64,000 nt of DNA from Cryptomeria japonica. Lineage: Eukaryota > Streptophyta > Pinopsida > Cupressales > Cupressaceae. The notes under the pieces are model-generated. The model did not search any database and was not told the origin of the DNA. It saw only the letters and a list, made by a program, of their open reading frames with translations. Location: the NCBI RefSeq assembly GCF_030272615.1, contig NC_081412.1, positions 690,192,083 through 690,256,082 on the forward strand, read 5' to 3'. Below are positions 1 through 11,575 of this stretch, piece by piece. How positions within the stretch are numbered: the first letter of the stretch is position 1; every line of letters begins with the position of its first letter. Made by a program: the position numbers and the translations under genes.

Positions 1-123
1 AGGATGTAGGATGATAATGAGGACGTAAGTGGGACTATGCAAAAGACGTAGGATGATAATGAGGACATAAGTGGGACTATGCTAGGATGTAGGACGATAA
101 TGAGGACGTAGGTGGGACTATGC
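1..123. repeat. Minisatellite, 41-42 bp period
   Basis: Three consecutive units are visible, each ending in gggactatgc (ends at positions 40, 82 and 123) and containing gataatgaggac. Spacing is 42 then 41 bp. The array is cut by the left edge, so its true length is unknown. A partial unit (aaggactatg) follows at 124-134. Confidence 0.85.
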
Positions 124-134
124 AAGGACTATGT

Positions 135-1074
135 AAAAGACTGCCTAGGGTCACAAGTATGAAAGGAATTTTGAGTTTTGGTGACTTCGTGTGTAGGACA
201 ATGTTTTGTAGTTTTCCAAATCTGAGAATAATGGCTAGTAGGTATGTATAGTTGATTGACTCAATTTTCATACAATCTCAAAAAATTCGAAGATACATGG
301 GATAGGGCCTGAAATAGCCCAAGGGACTGACTCAATACTGGTCTATCACAATGATACATAAAAAAGCATGGAATATAATATTAGGCTAGATATTGGACAT
401 CATTCAGTGAGGCCCCCATAGCAAAATACTAAAACAAGATGGACAGATAGAGAGTTTGGTAGCACTGGCTCCACTCTATGACACACACTTCTCAGGCATG
501 CCAGTCTCTCTTACCTCGAAGATCTGAAGATCTTATCACCGAGGGATTTTTGTCTCATAATGTAAGGTACATGAGGGGTATCTATGGGGTATGATACGCA
601 CTCTCGGAACCACTGAACGTAGGATTTTTGGCAACTAATTTGGTTCTTAGTATTAGGTTTTGAGTGGTCCCGATCCAATGATAGATTCTTAGAGCAAGCC
701 ACTTAAGGCTTTTGTTGAGCTTATCAGTGCAGGGAAGGCCCCCACATACGTCGAATTCACTCAACACTCTAGCTGCCTGACAAGTATATTTATATAGCAT
801 CTCGAAAAACCCACTCGAGAGTACGCTGGGAGAGATGATATCCCCAATGCATCCCAATGTGAAGTACCTATGTGGGGTGATGAAATCCCCAGTCAAAGAT
901 ACCCCTCACTATGTAGGACAAAAGAAAATTTGGATGTCGTTGTCACCTTCCTTCTTTCTCCCAAGAGCCTAATGGTGGGTAGAAAGTCAATTAGTGCAAC
1001 TGTAGGTCCACCCTAGACACAATGAAAAGTTCTTTTCCCTCAAGAAAATGAAAAATGATTTAATCTTATGTATC
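135..1074. other. Spacer without recognisable genes
   Basis: I see only short chance ORFs (up to about 104 codons) with no family resemblance, no repeats and no RNA gene. It may be decayed transposon DNA. Confidence 0.5.
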
Positions 1075-1420
1075 CCAATTCATGTTCATTTTTTAGCCCA
1101 AATTTAGGTGTTAGATTCCCATGTGCATGTCAATTTTAAACACCAAATCCAAGAATGAAGGCATACATGTCTATTTTAACCATTTGTTGATTTTTAAGCA
1201 CCAAAAACCAAGTGTGAGATACACGCATGCCAATTTTAGCCCATATTCATTTTAAACACCAACAATGAAGTGTGAGATTATCCATGCATGTCCTTTTTAA
1301 CTATTGTTGATTTTAAGCACTAAAAATTGAAGTGTGAAGTTATCCATGCATGTCCATTTTAACTGTTGTTGATTTTAAGCACTAAAAATTGAAGTGTGAA
1401 GTGTGCATGCCAAATTACTA
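1075..1420. repeat. Degenerate tandem repeat, about 60-62 bp period
   Basis: A block with gttgattttaagcac, then a caccaaaaa-like stretch, then tgtgaag, then catgcatgtc recurs. The gttgatttt anchors lie at 1186, 1306 and 1368, with a more diverged unit between the first two. The last two units are nearly identical, so the array expanded from its right side most recently. Confidence 0.75.
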
Positions 1421-1514
1421 ATCTAATCCTCTCTGCGAATCTGCCACAGGCTGTAAACAAAAGATTAGTAGCAAAATAAACCAACACAAAATAGAAATTC
1501 AAAACTTGACAAAG

Positions 1515-1662
1515 GCAATTGCATAATACTACCTGAGCAATTGTGTGATACTTACAGAGCGAATGTGTAAATTTGACAGATTGAATGCATAAATCTGACA
1601 AATCAAATGCATGATGTTATCTGCCCAATTGTGTAGCACTAATAGGTCGATTGTGTGATAGA
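1515..1662. repeat. 22 bp tandem array I (about 7 units)
   Basis: Units begin at 1515, 1537, 1559, 1581, 1603 and 1625 with exactly 22 bp spacing, plus a seventh near 1648. The core of each unit is like (c/g)(g/a)attg(t/c)(g/a)t(a/g)at followed by about 10 variable bases. It shares its register and core with the array at 2089-2242. Confidence 0.8.
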
Positions 1663-2088
1663 ATGCAGACAACAAAAAAATAATTAAAAACTAAAAAAAA
1701 ATAAGAAAAACTAAACCTAATCAGGATCCTGCGAAACCAATTGTGAAGCCCTAGCCAAATCCCTCATCATCCATTCAATATTGATTAGATCATATTTGAC
1801 TGTATAAGAAAGAACTAGGCTATTATATCTGTCTAAGGCCAGTTGTTCCTCTGAATCATGTATCAATTTTTCTGCCTGGAGAACTTTTTTGATATCATTT
1901 GGCTTCTCTCCTTTGTTGTTTTGTCCTTCTTGCACCTGAAATCTTGAACTGAACTTTTCTTGCCATAAATAGTGTTAATCAAATCCTAAAGTAAAAAAGT
2001 AATTTTGATCCCAGATTAACCAAATTTAAGACAGAATTATACAGAACCGATAACAGATAGAAGAAAAATAAAACAACAATTAACCCTA

Positions 2089-2242
2089 CGGATGCATGAC
2101 CTAGAAAGGGCGATTGCATGATCCGGAGAGGACGATTGCGTGATCCTGTCAAAAAGAATGTGTGACCCCAAAGGGTCAAATGTGTAATTCTTTCTATACG
2201 ATTATGTGACAATGTAAGATCGATTGCATGATAGAAAATCTT
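2089..2242. repeat. 22 bp tandem array II (about 7 units)
   Basis: Units such as cgattgcatgatccggagagga start at 2111, 2133 and 2155 and continue in a 22 bp register to about 2242. The core cgattgcatgat is the cleaner version of the core of the array at 1515-1662. Because 22 is not a multiple of three, a coding explanation is unlikely. Confidence 0.8.
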
Positions 2243-2357
2243 TTCTCAAAATTCACGCAACCTGCAAAAAAAATGAAAAATCTGCACAATCTGCAAAAGT
2301 CACATAGAACATAGAAAAAGGTTAAATTGTTGTTAGTTCACGTCGGGTTCACCAAAA

Positions 2358-2600
2358 TGTGGGATGCAAAATTCAATCTTCTTTTAACAAAGTAATCAAT
2401 TAGAAACAAGGGAAATCACCAATCCCTATCCTAATCAGAATTCAACAAACAATACAATGGAATAACACAATTAAGAAATAAGGAATTATAAAGCATCAAA
2501 TCAAATCAAGAACTCCCTATTTCGTGACTACGTAGAACTTCCATTGCTCTTCTCCTCTTTGTGGTATGATCATACTAAAAAACTTACTAGAATGCCAACA
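2358..2600 (-). repeat. Possible short LTR (243 bp) in minus orientation
   Basis: The segment starts TGTGGGATGC and ends GCCAACA, a TG...CA pair. Reading the minus strand, the right flank (2601-2610, atctcccttt) is a polypurine-tract-like AAAGGGAGAT and the left flank begins TTGGTGAACCCGACGTGAAC, which could be a primer-binding site. No second copy of this LTR is in the window, and I could not assign the primer tRNA. It may be chance. Confidence 0.3.
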
Positions 2601-2750
2601 ATCTCCCTTTGTGAAATGCTAACACTCAGTAACATCTTGATTCAAAAAGATATTATTATTAGATACAAGCTTTTGGACTTGAGAAATTAAGCTCTCATCC
2701 AAAACAATCAAACCCGCTTCAATCCTCTGAGCCATAAGATCAAACTCTCC

Positions 2751-3876
2751 CTAAGGCAATCCATCCGTGAGAACATGGTTAGACATAGAAGCACTCATAA
2801 CATGTACCCCCTCATTGGGAAGCCCTAGATGAGAACCTGGTCCAACTAGATTATTTGCTTTTTGCAAAACATCACCATCAAGGACATATTTCTCCTTAAT
2901 AGAAACCCCTTCAATACTCTTCAACATAGTAGGGCAAATGGGATGGGAATCATAATGCAATTGATTTTCATGGCAGACAAAAGATTCAAGATTTATCCTA
3001 CCCTTATTAGCAGGTTTTGAAGGTCGAAACTCATTATTACCAAACGATAACCCTTTTAGGGTAACAAATAGTGGAGAATCCATAAACACATAAGATTTAA
3101 AAACTGATCAGAATCACAAATAATACTCTGCCTCCAAATCCCATCAATAGAATTCAAATTACAATTACAAAGAACAACAAAAGATGAATTGAGTAAAACA
3201 CATATCTTTACCCTAAAAACCCCATCCTCAATTAAAGAATGCGAATGCATAAACTTTCCAAAAGAATCACCTATTCTTTACAAAATATTGGGATCAAAAA
3301 ATTCATATGAGAGATTAGGAAGCAAAAACCAAGTAAGAATAGTTTAACAATATCTTGAGAAGTCAAAAAAGGAGGTTTCCAGCATTCCACAAAAACCAAA
3401 TTATGACCAAACCAAAAAAACGTCTTTTCTAGGGTCTCCATTTTAGCATTCTCAGAATCAAAGATAAAAATGAAAGAACTCTATGAGAGAACTTGAAAAT
3501 AAAGCGTACCATACCATAATTCATGAATCTTATGATACAACTTTGAAAGCAAAATATTATCTCCCCAAACTTGAATGAAGACGGCCAAAGAATGCAAATC
3601 CCTAGCATTCTTGTCCAACGAAGCCTCAACCATAGAGATACAAGGAATAGGCAACCATACCTTATCCATATATTTTTCCTTACCCAAGGACTTGCCCTTA
3701 TCAAGATTCACATCATCTGCCATTGTTGCCCGCAGATTCCCCAATTTTTTTCCAACTGTCGTCTTGTCTGAACCCTCATTCTTTTTTAGGGTTATTTCCA
3801 AATACCCATTCCTTAAACTAACCTTATTTATTCTATTTCTCAAAGATAAACCTTGAATACCTCTTGGTTCCTGCAT
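2751..3876 (-). pseudogene. Decayed LINE ORF1-like (DUF4283-type) relic
   Basis: Three broken minus-strand frames follow each other: 3481-3876, then about 3056-3300, then 2751-3089. The first contains GDNILLSKLYHKIHELWYG-like text and runs into a region with WFGHNLVFVECWKPPF-type residues. The second reads GDSFGKFMHSHSLIEDGVFR then KICVLLNSSFVVLC. That order (N-terminal fold, a CWKPP-like loop, 'G.S.G.F', then 'R.C...') matches the DUF4283 nucleic-acid-binding part of plant L1-type ORF1 proteins. No intact zinc knuckle is visible and several frameshifts and stops are present. Family-level similarity is judged by eye, so the name is tentative. It shows the minus strand was once a LINE here, but no poly-A end is seen. 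Confidence 0.45.
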
Positions 3877-5219
3877 ACCATCACTCCTATTCTGTGGTCG
3901 GAAAAAGACCTTAAAATAATTTGATTTCGGCCAACCATTATCTCTGCAATGCCACTCCTATTGCTCCAGAGCTAGCACATCTACCCACTTCCCTCCCCAA
4001 AAAACCCATTGAGGAACATGATCACCATGTAATCCATAGGGATCCGAAGGAGGAAGGGGATCTTCGAGGGCATCCTCGCCCCATGAAGAACTTTGCAGGC
4101 AAACCTTATTCTGCGAAAGCTCACCCATATCAATGAGTGAGCTGCAGTTTATGTGTAAAAATAATCACAATTCATGTAGTTTATTTCAATGCTACTATTA
4201 AATTTAAAATAATTATTATTGTTATTATTAATATATCCTTTGGTTATTATCCCTTGGTTTATTATATTTATTAATTGGGATATAGTTAATTGTACCCATG
4301 AGTATTATTTTATCGATTGATTTACTATTTACATTCTTGGGTTGATTAAATAAATATTACCCTACCTACCCTATTATATGGTTGGTTGAGTTTATGGGGT
4401 AAGTAAATTGAATATTATTTTATTAATACTTACCTTGTATTTTGGAACGAGTTGGTAAGAAATATTATTTAGTCTATTATTCTTATTGGCTGACATTATT
4501 GCATAGTTTTATTTTTTAATTATATATATTTTCTTTCCCATGATTTCATGGGGGGTGGCTTTTTAGATGCATTTTTGGAGTTGGATTTTTGGTTGCTTTT
4601 TGCAATTGGATTTCTTGGGCTTGTTTAGATTTCAATCTTCTTCTTCAATCATTATTTCATCTCTTACTAGGTTGGAGATTCTTGCTTCTACATTTTTAGT
4701 TTGAAAAGATTATTTTCTCTGTGACTGTTCTTGGGAATTTTGGGAAATGTTTCAATTATATAGTTTGTGTAGTTACATAATTTGATTTATGAAATTAATA
4801 TATAGTTGAGCTATAGTTTGGGGAAAAATATATTTCGATGTGATTTTTCTTATTGTCGTGAATGATCGGCTCTGTGACTTTGTGGATCTTGATTGTTGGC
4901 TTCTTGTATGTTGATTCTTGCACAAGATCAAAGGTTTGGTCCATGTGTTTGAGTCTCTTTATTGTATAGTGGAATTTAGAAGTCTTTGTTTGTCTATCTA
5001 TGAGTTTTCATGTTCAAACAATGTCAGGAGTTGATTTCTCAGAATTTTGGTTGAGCCTTATATGTTTACTATAGAGCTTGGTACTTTACTCTTTAGCTTT
5101 GTTTTGAGATTGTGTTCTTATTGATTATATTTTTGGGGCTTTGTGTTATCCCCTTGATTTCATTTTATTCCCGCAAGTTTTATCTTTTCGTCTGTCCTTT
5201 CTGGGTAAATATGCTAAAA
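3877..5219. other. AT-rich spacer without recognisable genes
   Basis: After a short region that may still belong to the ORF1 relic (to about 4140), the sequence is T-rich on the plus strand with no long ORF, no LTR pair and no RNA gene that I can see. Confidence 0.5.
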
Positions 5220-5223
5220 CTAT

Positions 5224-5450
5224 GTATGCGCTAATTCATTTGTCATATGTGCGATTTATTTCTATGAATACGCTATCATGTGTCTCATATGTGTTGTAGA
5301 ATAATGCAAATGTGTTGAAACTTAATATATGAGCTAAAACATTATATATATGCACTGAATCCCAAGGTAAAAGTATTGTAGGAATCTGTAGAAGTGTTGC
5401 AAAACCTTGTATATGCGCTATACAGTTATGCAGATGTGCTATTTTGTCTT
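5224..5450. repeat. Irregular short tandem repeat with ATGYGCTA-like core
   Basis: The words atgcgcta, atgtgcga, atacgcta, atgtgttg (twice), atgagcta, atgcactg, atgcgcta and atgtgcta recur at roughly 20-27 bp intervals. Spacing is looser than in the 22 bp arrays at 1515 and 2089, and a common origin is only a possibility. Confidence 0.5.
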
Positions 5451-5460
5451 CTTTGATCTG

Positions 5461-7191
5461 TTTTTCCAATTTTCAATTTCAGATTTGATTTTCTGGTTTT
5501 CTCAATTTATTTTAGGGTTTGTCCAGAGGCTGAGTATGTTCCTAAGTACTCTTGGATGTCTGAAGTAGTGATTTGATGTATTATATGACCATTTTTATTG
5601 CAAGATGAGTAATCCCTTGTTAAGTGTTGGCTTCTTGGTCTAAGTTGATTTATGAGATCTATGAGATCTATGCAGATTATGTTGTTGGCTCATTGTGAAT
5701 TTATGTGATTTTATCTTGGTTAGTCAGATTATGTTTTGTGAAGCATTCTTGTTTGATTTCATGTGTTGTTGAGGCCTAGGTGCATGATTAGGGGGAGTGG
5801 GCTTCCATGAGTTTGCCAAGGTCATGAGAGATAGGCTGCTAGGATTCTTGAGTAAGAGAGTTGGGGTCTAGACTGTTTGGATAGCTCATTGGAGGTTTTC
5901 TTGTAACTTAATAAGTGATAACATAATAATTAATCTTAGGTCGATTGGGTGGTAGTAACTCATCTAAGTAAGATAAGAAATAATTTTAGTAGTACCCATC
6001 TCATGGATCAGAGACCAGAGTGAGGTGGTAGATCTGGCAACCAGATAAACTGAACTCCCTTGATTTCCTTAAAGGTTGAGATGGTTCTATATGTGTATCC
6101 TATGTGGTAGCATGTGATGACACTGTTTCCCTACATGTCGATCCTAGTTCCATATGTCTTGTTGTTGAGTTGCCTCTGGAGGTTTCTTGGTTGTTTGATA
6201 TGCTTTCCTTGGATGTGTTAGAGTTGTTTCCTCTTTGGTTGATAGGTGTCAACTTAGAGCTAGAGTGTGTGTGGGATCTTGTGTCATCTCCTAGAACAGG
6301 GGGTGGTTCCTCTGGTTCCATATGGTCGAGTGGTCGGTTCCTTTTTTTCATTGGGATGTTCTTCCATGGGTGCTTTTCTTGGATACTTGTATGGATGTGA
6401 ATCTCTTATCTCTTCAGTTCGTGGATGAATATTTGTAGCACATTATTGTAATATGATTCATGTGGCATATGTATCTTGTAAGATCCTTGATATATTTGTA
6501 CTTGAGAGCTATGCTCATTGATGTAAAAGATATTGTATTCATGTAACTATTAGTTGATGTTAGGTGAACATAGATGTATCGTGTATCTTGAGAATGGTTC
6601 ATTAATGGGAATATTGTTATTGGTGCATGAATGTGCATGTAGTGTTATGATCATGATGTTGAAGTTAGATAATTTTTCTATGGTTAAATTATTTGGTAAT
6701 TGGTTATGAGATGGATTATTGTTTAGGTAGAATTAATGAAGGGGGAAAGGAACATTTGGTATTGGTGCTTTAAAATGAACTAAATGGGATGGTTAGAATT
6801 TTCATAAATGGACGTAATCATTTTATGTTAAGAAATGGATCATATGTGTATGTATGTAGAGATAGAAGGATAGCATGTTTAGGTTGCACTTGGTTAATGG
6901 AAATTTATATGATATCATGTTAGAAATGGATGCTATTGGTTAGGAAATGTTATGTGTTTAGCTTAAGTAACAATGTTGATTTACCCTAGGGATGTTATAT
7001 GTTATTGATATAGTTGTGTTTAATTCCACTTGCGTATCATGGTTGGTGATCATGTTCATGATGGTTAATTATTTGTCATGTTAATGAATGTTATTGCATA
7101 TGAGTAGTTATTGTTTTGGATGCATGTTTAGATGTTTAAAAAAAATTGTTATCTCTATCTTGCATGCTAGTTAGTGTATTTCTCTAGGGTA
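5461..7191. other. Spacer without recognisable genes
   Basis: No convincing coding region. Two overlapping ORFs on opposite strands near 6100-6400 (83 and 98 codons) have no recognisable domain. This is the left flank of the copia insertion. Confidence 0.5.
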
Positions 7192-7196
7192 TTTTG

Positions 7197-8613
7197 TGAT
7201 GAATAATGATGAATAGCAAATACCCTAAATGGTACTAAGAGGGGGGGTGAATCAGTATAGTCAAAAACTTTCCTATCAACTTATCAAGCTTTTGCAATAT
7301 CAACCGGTTGTATTCATTACTGAACTTAACCATGGAAATACCGGTTAAACACAGTAAGACTTCAGATAACATAAATTGATAAGTCTGATCACCTCAAATA
7401 CATTCAATACTTGATATCAACTTCACCCATAAACATGTGCATGTGGTATACCAATGATACCTTACCCTAATAAATCTGCATGCATAATCTTTCAAACAAA
7501 GAATACATAATCATCACATGAAACATGAATAACACATAACACACAAATTTTTCACATGGAAACCCAAATGGGAAAAACCACGATGGGGATGAATACCCAC
7601 AAGCTTGTTTTGAGCTCTTTTAAAGCTTGTTCTGTTAGGAGCCTAGTCCGGCTAAAGACTTTACAATAAGGTTCTTCTAGGAACCAATCCTATTAAAGAT
7701 CACCCGGTTAAGGGATGGCTCTATACCCTGTTAAAGGTTACCTCACTAGAGGATTTGAAGAACTCAATGATCTTGAGTCACCTAGTTAAAGGATTTACAA
7801 TAAGCCTATTAAAGCTACCCTGTAAGGGGATTTTCCAACTATTGAAATGATTAGAAGACAACAAGTAAAACTCTGATCCGATAACATCACTACATGCTAA
7901 GGCAGATCCTCTTCAGCTCCTCTACTCTACAATCACACTTTGTAGTTTTCCTCTTACTGGTCTGGCAAGTATCTCATCACTCGGATACACACACAACATA
8001 TGCCAACAATTTACAATAACAAACATCATTGACCTTATAGACAACAATTAGGTCGGTGGTATAAACCCTAAACCCTAAGCATCTTAGGTTTACAATACAA
8101 GTAGTTCAATCCTGACCATCCAAACACTTTTCATAGAGAAATACAATCTTAAACAGCTCACAAGACAATCTACATCATTCATTCTTCACTGCATATGGGA
8201 ATCAATAACCCATCATGCCTTCTTCTCACACCGCTAAGAAGAATGTTCATTTCTGAGGTAGACATTTAATGCAATTGATCTTCATATGCAAGATCCTTAA
8301 GGAAATCCTTCACATGCACAAAACTGATGTGGCACCTTGATCTCATCTCATTTCTTAGCTAACTCATCATAGAGTATCATCGGTTGCATCAGACAAGATG
8401 GGTTGCCAAACTGGTAACCCTAGAGCTAAGACTATCAATCGATAGTCATGCTTAGTGAAACCCCAACACCAGTTCACAACATATCTTCATACCTCTTCAT
8501 ACCAGCTCACCAACTTCTTTCATATCAATATACTTACTTTATTGACATCAGTGACAACATACATTATCATCATATCAACATGTCAGTTCATGATATGCCA
8601 ACAATATCTAACA
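7197..8613 (-). repeat. Copia 3' LTR
   Basis: It matches 12,988-14,401 throughout. In element orientation it starts TGTTAGATATTG and ends ...TTCATCA. The plus-strand left end is tgatgaataatgatgaa and the right end is ...aatatctaaca. Confidence 0.93.
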
Positions 8614-8625
8614 ATCTCCCCCTTT
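8614..8625 (-). other. Copia polypurine tract
   Basis: AAAGGGGGAGAT on the minus strand directly abuts the 3' LTR. The 14 bases upstream (TTGCCATCAATGCC) are almost identical to those before the 3' LTR of the pol-less element at 25,626-32,463. Confidence 0.85.
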
Positions 8626-8942
8626 GGCATTGATGGCAATACGCAGTGTAGCATTGCAACTATTAAACATCATAGACCAGTGTATCTTCATTATCAGATA
8701 TCTTCTCCCCCTTTGACAACAATGCCAAATTGGAGGCACAAGTGTCCATACTCTACTATGCTGCCCCCCCTATGGAGTAGAATCCTTCGACACATCAATC
8801 CTGAAAGATTTGTCATTGTAGTTCCTGACTGATGCGGAGTGCACAACTTTTAGTTGACTTCATCAAGGGGAAGAACCCCTAATTCACCTCTCAAATAAGT
8901 AAATTTAGTCTTTGGTAAGGGCTTAGTGAATATATTTGCTAG

Positions 8943-10345
8943 CTACTCCTTACTAGAAACATGTTGTAGTACAACCTCCTTATTCAGAACTTTCTCTCTC
9001 AAGAAGTTGTATTTAAGCTCAATGTGCTTAGTTCTAGCATGCAATACCAGATTCTTGGAAATATTGATTGCACTTGTGTTGTCACAAAATATATTCACCG
9101 GTTCAGATACAGGTACTTTGAACCCTTCCAATACATGTTTCATCCAGATTGCTTGAGTGCGGTTCATAAATGCTACCACATACTTTGCTTTAGCTTTAGA
9201 CTGGGAAGTATAGCTCTGCTTCTTACTTGTCCCGATACTAGTCTTCCACCAAGAAAGAATGCTCCACTGGTTGTTCTCTTCTGATCATCCACATTACCTG
9301 CCCAATTGGCATCGGTATACACTTTGAGATTGAAGCCACCATTATATGGATACCACAATCTATATTCAATTGTTCCTTTCAGATATCTAAGGATCCTCTT
9401 GACTGCTACCAAGTGGGATTCTCTAGGACATTTATGAAAATGAGCTACTATGCCCAATGCATGAGCAATCACTGGTCTGTTGTGCACCACATAGTGTATC
9501 TTATCGATCATTAACTGGTACTCCTTTTCATTTACCAGTGTTGAATCATCTTCCTTAGTCATTTTATAGCCAATCATCATCGGTGTACCAACCGGTTTGC
9601 TCTCCTCCATGCCAAAAGTCTTCAATACCTCGTTGACATACTTGGACTGGGTAATAAAAATACCCTCTTTCATTTGTTGAATTTGTAAACCAATGAAGAA
9701 CTTTATCTCTCCAATCAGAGACATCTCAAACTCTTTCTTCATTATATCTACAAATGCATGGCTCATTCCATCATCTCCTCCAAAGATGATGTCATCTATA
9801 AATACTTCACAGGTCAAAATCTGATCACCTTCTGATTTCAAGTAGATGTTGCTATCTTCACTTGTTCTCTAAAATCCAATCTTCACAAGATGAGAATATA
9901 ACCTTTCATACCATGCCCTAGGTGCTTGTTTCAATCCATACAGGTCTTTGTGTAATATACACACCATGTTACTATCTTCTAATAGGGCAAACCCTTCTGA
10001 TTTCTTTATATATACTTCCTCTTCTAGGATTCCATTCAGAAATGTAGACTTCACATCCATTTGATATACCTTAAATCCCTTAAATGTTGCAAATGTAAGT
10101 AGCATTCGAACACCTTCTAGTCTATCCATAGGAGCAAAGGTTTCTCCATAGTCTTCTCCCTCCTCCTGAGCGTATCCCTTGCATACAAGCCTAGCCTTGG
10201 TCCTTATAATTGTACCTTCTTCATTTAGCTTATTCCTGAAGACCCATTTGGTACCTATGACATTTTTGCATTCTAGTCTAGGTACCAAAGACCATGTTGC
10301 ATTCTTTTCTATCTAGTCTAGCTCCTCTTCCATTGCTTTAATCTA
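8943..10345 (-). pseudogene. Copia reverse transcriptase-RNase H region
   Basis: The product would copy the element RNA into DNA in virus-like particles. In one frame from 10,345 down to 9,173 I read the start of the copia reverse transcriptase (NVIGTKWVFRNKLNEEG), then KARLVCKGYAQ, the aspartate-bearing YQMDVKSTFLNG, LYGLKQAPRAWYERL, and the catalytic box FIDDIIFGG (family usual: YVDDI). RNase H follows with YTDANWAGNVDDQKRTTSG. Within about 10 bp of 9,175 the frame shifts, and the C-terminal RNase H (CDNTSAINISKNLVLHARTKHIE) continues in another frame to 8,943. In-frame TAG stops lie at 10,343-10,345, 10,313-10,315 and 9,869-9,871. The domain order and spacing are normal for the family and only the stops and one frameshift inactivate it. 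Confidence 0.92.
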
Positions 10346-10603
10346 GTCTTCATCTATAAGTGCTTCTCTAGAAGTCTTGGGTTTTAATTTAGAAATCATG
10401 CAAGAGTTTTCTTTCACTTTTCTTCTTGTGAGTATCCCTACATATTTATCTCCTATGATTTTCTTTGGATCATGATGCAATTTCACATTTCTAGGAATGA
10501 CTTTAGCTGGTTCTTCTTGCTTTTCCTCTTCTCCTTCTTCTACCGTAGCTTCTACCGGTATGTGAATACTGAGATCGTTGCTTGTTTCTTTTGTAACCAG
10601 TTC

Positions 10604-11575
10604 CTAGAAAGCTATTCCTGGTTCACCTTCCACTTGCTCGCTCCTAGTTCCCTCAGATTTCTCAGGTGATTCATCAACCTTGACATTGATGCTCTCAACA
10701 ATCTTCTGAGTTCTGTTATTGTAGCACTTGAGGGCTTTGCTCTTAGTGGAATATCCTAGAAATATTCCTTCATCACATTTAGCCTCGAATTTTCTCAAAT
10801 GCTCACCTCTCTTGATATAGCACCTACTCCCAAATACCTTAAAGTAACTCACAGTGGGAGTCTTCCCAGTCCAGTACTCATAAGGGGTTTTATCTTTTCC
10901 TTTCTTGATAAGTACCCAGTTCATTGTATAGAATGCAGTGCTCACCGTTTCTCTTCAAAAAGTGTGAGCAACTTTTCCTTGTATTAGCATTGATCTCGCT
11001 ACTTCAACTACAGCCTTGTTATTCCTTTTTTCTATGCCATTCTATTGTGGTGTCCTAGGGGCAAACATCTACCTCTTGATACCGCTATCTTCACAGTATT
11101 TGTTGAATTCATCAGAAGTGAATTCTCCTCCTTGATCAGTTCTTAGGCACTTTATCCTTTGACCACTTTCCTTTTCTACTAATGCTCTGAAGCCTTTGAA
11201 TTTTCCAAATGCTTCAAACTTGTCTTTCAAGAATGTGACCCACATCATTCTTGAGCAGTCATCAGTAAGAATCATAAAATACCTATCTCCCTGAATACTT
11301 CTAGTTTTCATAGGACCACACAAATCAGTATGCACAAGGTCAAGTAAATTTTCTGCTAAAAAAGACTTACCTTTAAAATTTGAGGAAGACATCTTCCCAA
11401 GTTGACATTCTCTGCACAAGGAATTCTCAGGTTTGTTCAGCAAACGTAATTCTCTTACCACCTTGATCTTATCAGCTTTAACAATATTGTCAAAGTTCAT
11501 ATGACAGAGTCTCCTATGCCATATCCAACTGTCATCAAACTTAGCCATCAGACACTGACTAATCTTGGCATTCAA
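10604..11575 (-). pseudogene. Copia integrase region
   Basis: The GAG-pre-integrase and zinc-binding part reads WIWHRRLCHMNF...CRECQLGK (H-H-C-C). The catalytic core follows with HTDLCGPM (first Asp), CLRTDQGGEFTSDEF (second Asp and region before the Glu) and, beyond a stop, TPQ-stop-NGIEKRN, the site of the conserved TPQQNGV(V/A)ERKN containing the catalytic Glu. The C-terminal part reads KVFGSRCYIKRGEHLRKFE and GIFLGYSTKSKALKCYN. In-frame stops are at 11,069-11,071 (TAG), 11,042-11,044 (TAG), 10,955-10,957 (TGA) and 10,604-10,606 (TAG). No frameshift is needed to read through the region. The enzyme would have joined copia cDNA to host DNA. Confidence 0.92.

Noticed and set aside
1515-2242. 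CRISPR-like array
   Set aside because: Units are tandem, degenerate and without unique spacers of constant length between identical repeats. The context is plant DNA.
6100-6400. Overlapping 83- and 98-codon ORFs on opposite strands
   Set aside because: No domain, no homologous copy in the window, and no supporting transcript signals. Probably chance.
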